Positions 13,218 to 14,061 of a stretch of 14,061 bases of DNA are shown one piece after another (the stretch's first letter is position 1; each line of letters opens with the position of its first letter). The stretch is taken from the NCBI GenBank assembly GCA_937892225.1, contig CALAUH010000055.1, positions 1-14,061 on the forward strand. Reading direction: 5' to 3'. The DNA comes from an uncultured Treponema sp. (GTDB lineage Bacteria > Spirochaetota > Spirochaetia > Treponematales > Treponemataceae). A program made the translations under genes and the position numbers. The notes under the pieces were generated by a model. It made no database searches, was not told the DNA's origin, and was given only the letters and a program-made list of their open reading frames with translations.

Positions 13218-13879
13218 TTAAGTTTTATTTCTGCTTCACTTGCACGAAGATAAACAGGGCCGTCAAAATCCTTTAATGGTGGGATATTGGCGGCTATATT
13301 TTTTTCTGATATTTCAAATAATGCTTCTGTCGTTACAGTATTATTTTTTGGATAATAAATTTTAATTTTTTTGTTTTCTTTTTTGATTATATCACAAAGT
13401 TTTTGACAGTCTGGTCCACAGATAATTAATTCTTTAATTTTTTTTACAGAACTGATTATTTTTTCAATATCCCAGTCTCCGTCTTTAAGAATTGTTTTTT
13501 TCGAATCAGATAGATTTGCATAAAATTTATCTTTATTGGCATCAATTGCAGATAAAACAGGAAGATTAAAATTTTCAAAATTATGTGAATACATCTGTAA
13601 AGAAGAAATTCCATATACAGGAACATCAAATGCAAGTTCAATTGCTTTTAATGCAGAAATTGCAAGTCGTAAGCCTGTAAAACTTCCAGGACCAATCGCA
13701 AGGCATGTATAATCTAAATCTTTTGATTCTAATTCAACTTTACTTAAAACATATTCAATTGCAGGAACCAATGATTCAGATTGTTTCATTCCTATATCAT
13801 AAATTGAAGTAAAAATTTTATCATTTTTGGCAGAAATTATCATTCTGCTGATTGCGCCGTCTATACTTAAAGCTTTCAT
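13211..13879 (-). CDS. tsaB: tRNA t6A biosynthesis protein TsaB
   Basis: TsaB (YeaZ) is the scaffold of the TsaB-TsaD-TsaE complex that adds threonylcarbamoyl to A37 of ANN-reading tRNAs. The 222-residue protein has the ASKHA fold. It opens MKALSIDGAI, carries the family signature GPGSFTGLR at 63-71, and continues ISALKAIELAFDVPVYGISSLQ. The family-typical HSE.L segment reads KQSESL here, so the usual His is Gln; TsaB is not the catalytic subunit, and this is not evidence of inactivity. The start at 13879 has GAGGA (13884-13888) 4 nt upstream, overlapping the tsaE stop. tsaE and tsaB are therefore one transcription unit with coupled translation. It converges with csrA. Confidence 0.95.
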   Translation of the reverse strand: MKALSIDGAISRMIISAKNDKIFTSIYDIGMKQSESLVPAIEYVLSKVELESKDLDYTCLAIGPGSFTGLRLAISALKAIELAFDVPVYGISSLQMYSHNFENFNLPVLSAIDANKDKFYANLSDSKKTILKDGDWDIEKIISSVKKIKELIICGPDCQKLCDIIKKENKKIKIYYPKNNTVTTEALFEISEKNIAANIPPLKDFDGPVYLRASEAEIKLNS

Positions 13880-13887
13880 TTTATCCT

Positions 13888-14061
13888 CTAGATTATCTGA
13901 CCGTTCTGCCAGTTATCAATTTCTATTAATCTGCTTCCATCATCCTGTGGAGTAATTTTTAAAACTATTGTTTTTTTAGGAAGTTCATCCATTATTTTTT
14001 CACTCCATTCGATGATACAAACTCCATCCCCATAAATCATATCATCGGTACCAAGATTAAC
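13888..14061 (-). CDS. tsaE: tRNA t6A biosynthesis ATPase TsaE, C-terminal part (5' end beyond window)
   Basis: TsaE (YjeE) is the small P-loop ATPase that drives turnover of the TsaBDE complex. Only the last 57 residues are present, entering from the right edge and ending at a TAG at 13888-13890. They read VNLGTDDMIYGDGVCIIEWSE and continue, after LPKKTIVLKI, to a basic/acidic tail. The LG...D...GVCIIEW pattern is the conserved TsaE C-terminal region. The P-loop lies outside the window. The stop overlaps the tsaB ribosome-binding site, with 8 bp to the tsaB ATG. The TsaB neighbour supports the assignment. Confidence 0.88.
   Translation of the reverse strand, partial: VNLGTDDMIYGDGVCIIEWSEKIMDELPKKTIVLKITPQDDGSRLIEIDNWQNGQII

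Noticed and set aside
1..14061. Mobile element, CRISPR array, riboswitch or defence system
   Set aside because: No direct-repeat arrays, transposase or integrase frames, terminal inverted repeats or conserved riboswitch cores were recognised; nearly all sequence is assigned to core genes and tRNAs.

Overview
The window is about 14 kb of AT-rich chromosomal DNA. It is best explained as core genome of a spirochaete of the genus Treponema, or a close relative. This rests on gene order (flgN-flgK-flgL-fliW-csrA convergent with tsaB-tsaE; tig-clpP-clpX), on protein style and on base composition. Genus is inferred; species cannot be called from the sequence. No insertion sequence, prophage, CRISPR array or recombination site was seen.

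Layout from left to right. (1) 1-2338, minus: most of an SMC chromosome-condensation ATPase, cut by the window edge, with its own sigma70-type promoter. (2) 2421-3548, minus: a minimal DEAD-box-type RNA helicase with a DECD motif II. (3) 3624-4730, plus: a GT-B glycosyltransferase, divergent from the helicase; the two share a 75-bp intergenic region with back-to-back extended -10 promoters. (4) 4731-8085, minus: trigger factor, an intrinsic terminator, then clpP and clpX. The glycosyltransferase and clpX stop codons abut with no gap, and the probable clpX terminator lies inside the glycosyltransferase coding sequence. (5) 8161-8767, minus: five tRNAs in two transcription units (His-Arg and Lys-Leu-Gly), each with a clear 17-bp-spaced promoter. 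(6) 8842-13208, plus: a flagellar operon flgN-flgK-flgL-fliW-csrA preceded by a near-consensus sigma28 (FliA) promoter. (7) 13211-14061, minus: tsaB and the 3' end of tsaE, for tRNA t6A modification.

The functions form coherent groups. Trigger factor and ClpXP cover folding and degradation of new proteins. FlgN chaperones the hook-filament junction proteins FlgK and FlgL, and FliW/CsrA tie flagellin level to translation control. TsaB/TsaE serve tRNA modification.

Most of the window is ordinary housekeeping DNA, and I see no wholly new system. The observation most worth following is the SMC protein. Its C-terminal-head-proximal signature appears by residue ~730, and the middle of the protein has no recognisable SMC hinge but a ~100-residue helical segment instead. 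Smaller points of interest are the sigma28 promoter with an SD-masking leader, a possibly leaderless helicase mRNA, the clpX terminator embedded in a convergent gene, a DxDxDG calcium-type loop in FlgK, and a C-A mismatch in the tRNA-Arg acceptor stem.
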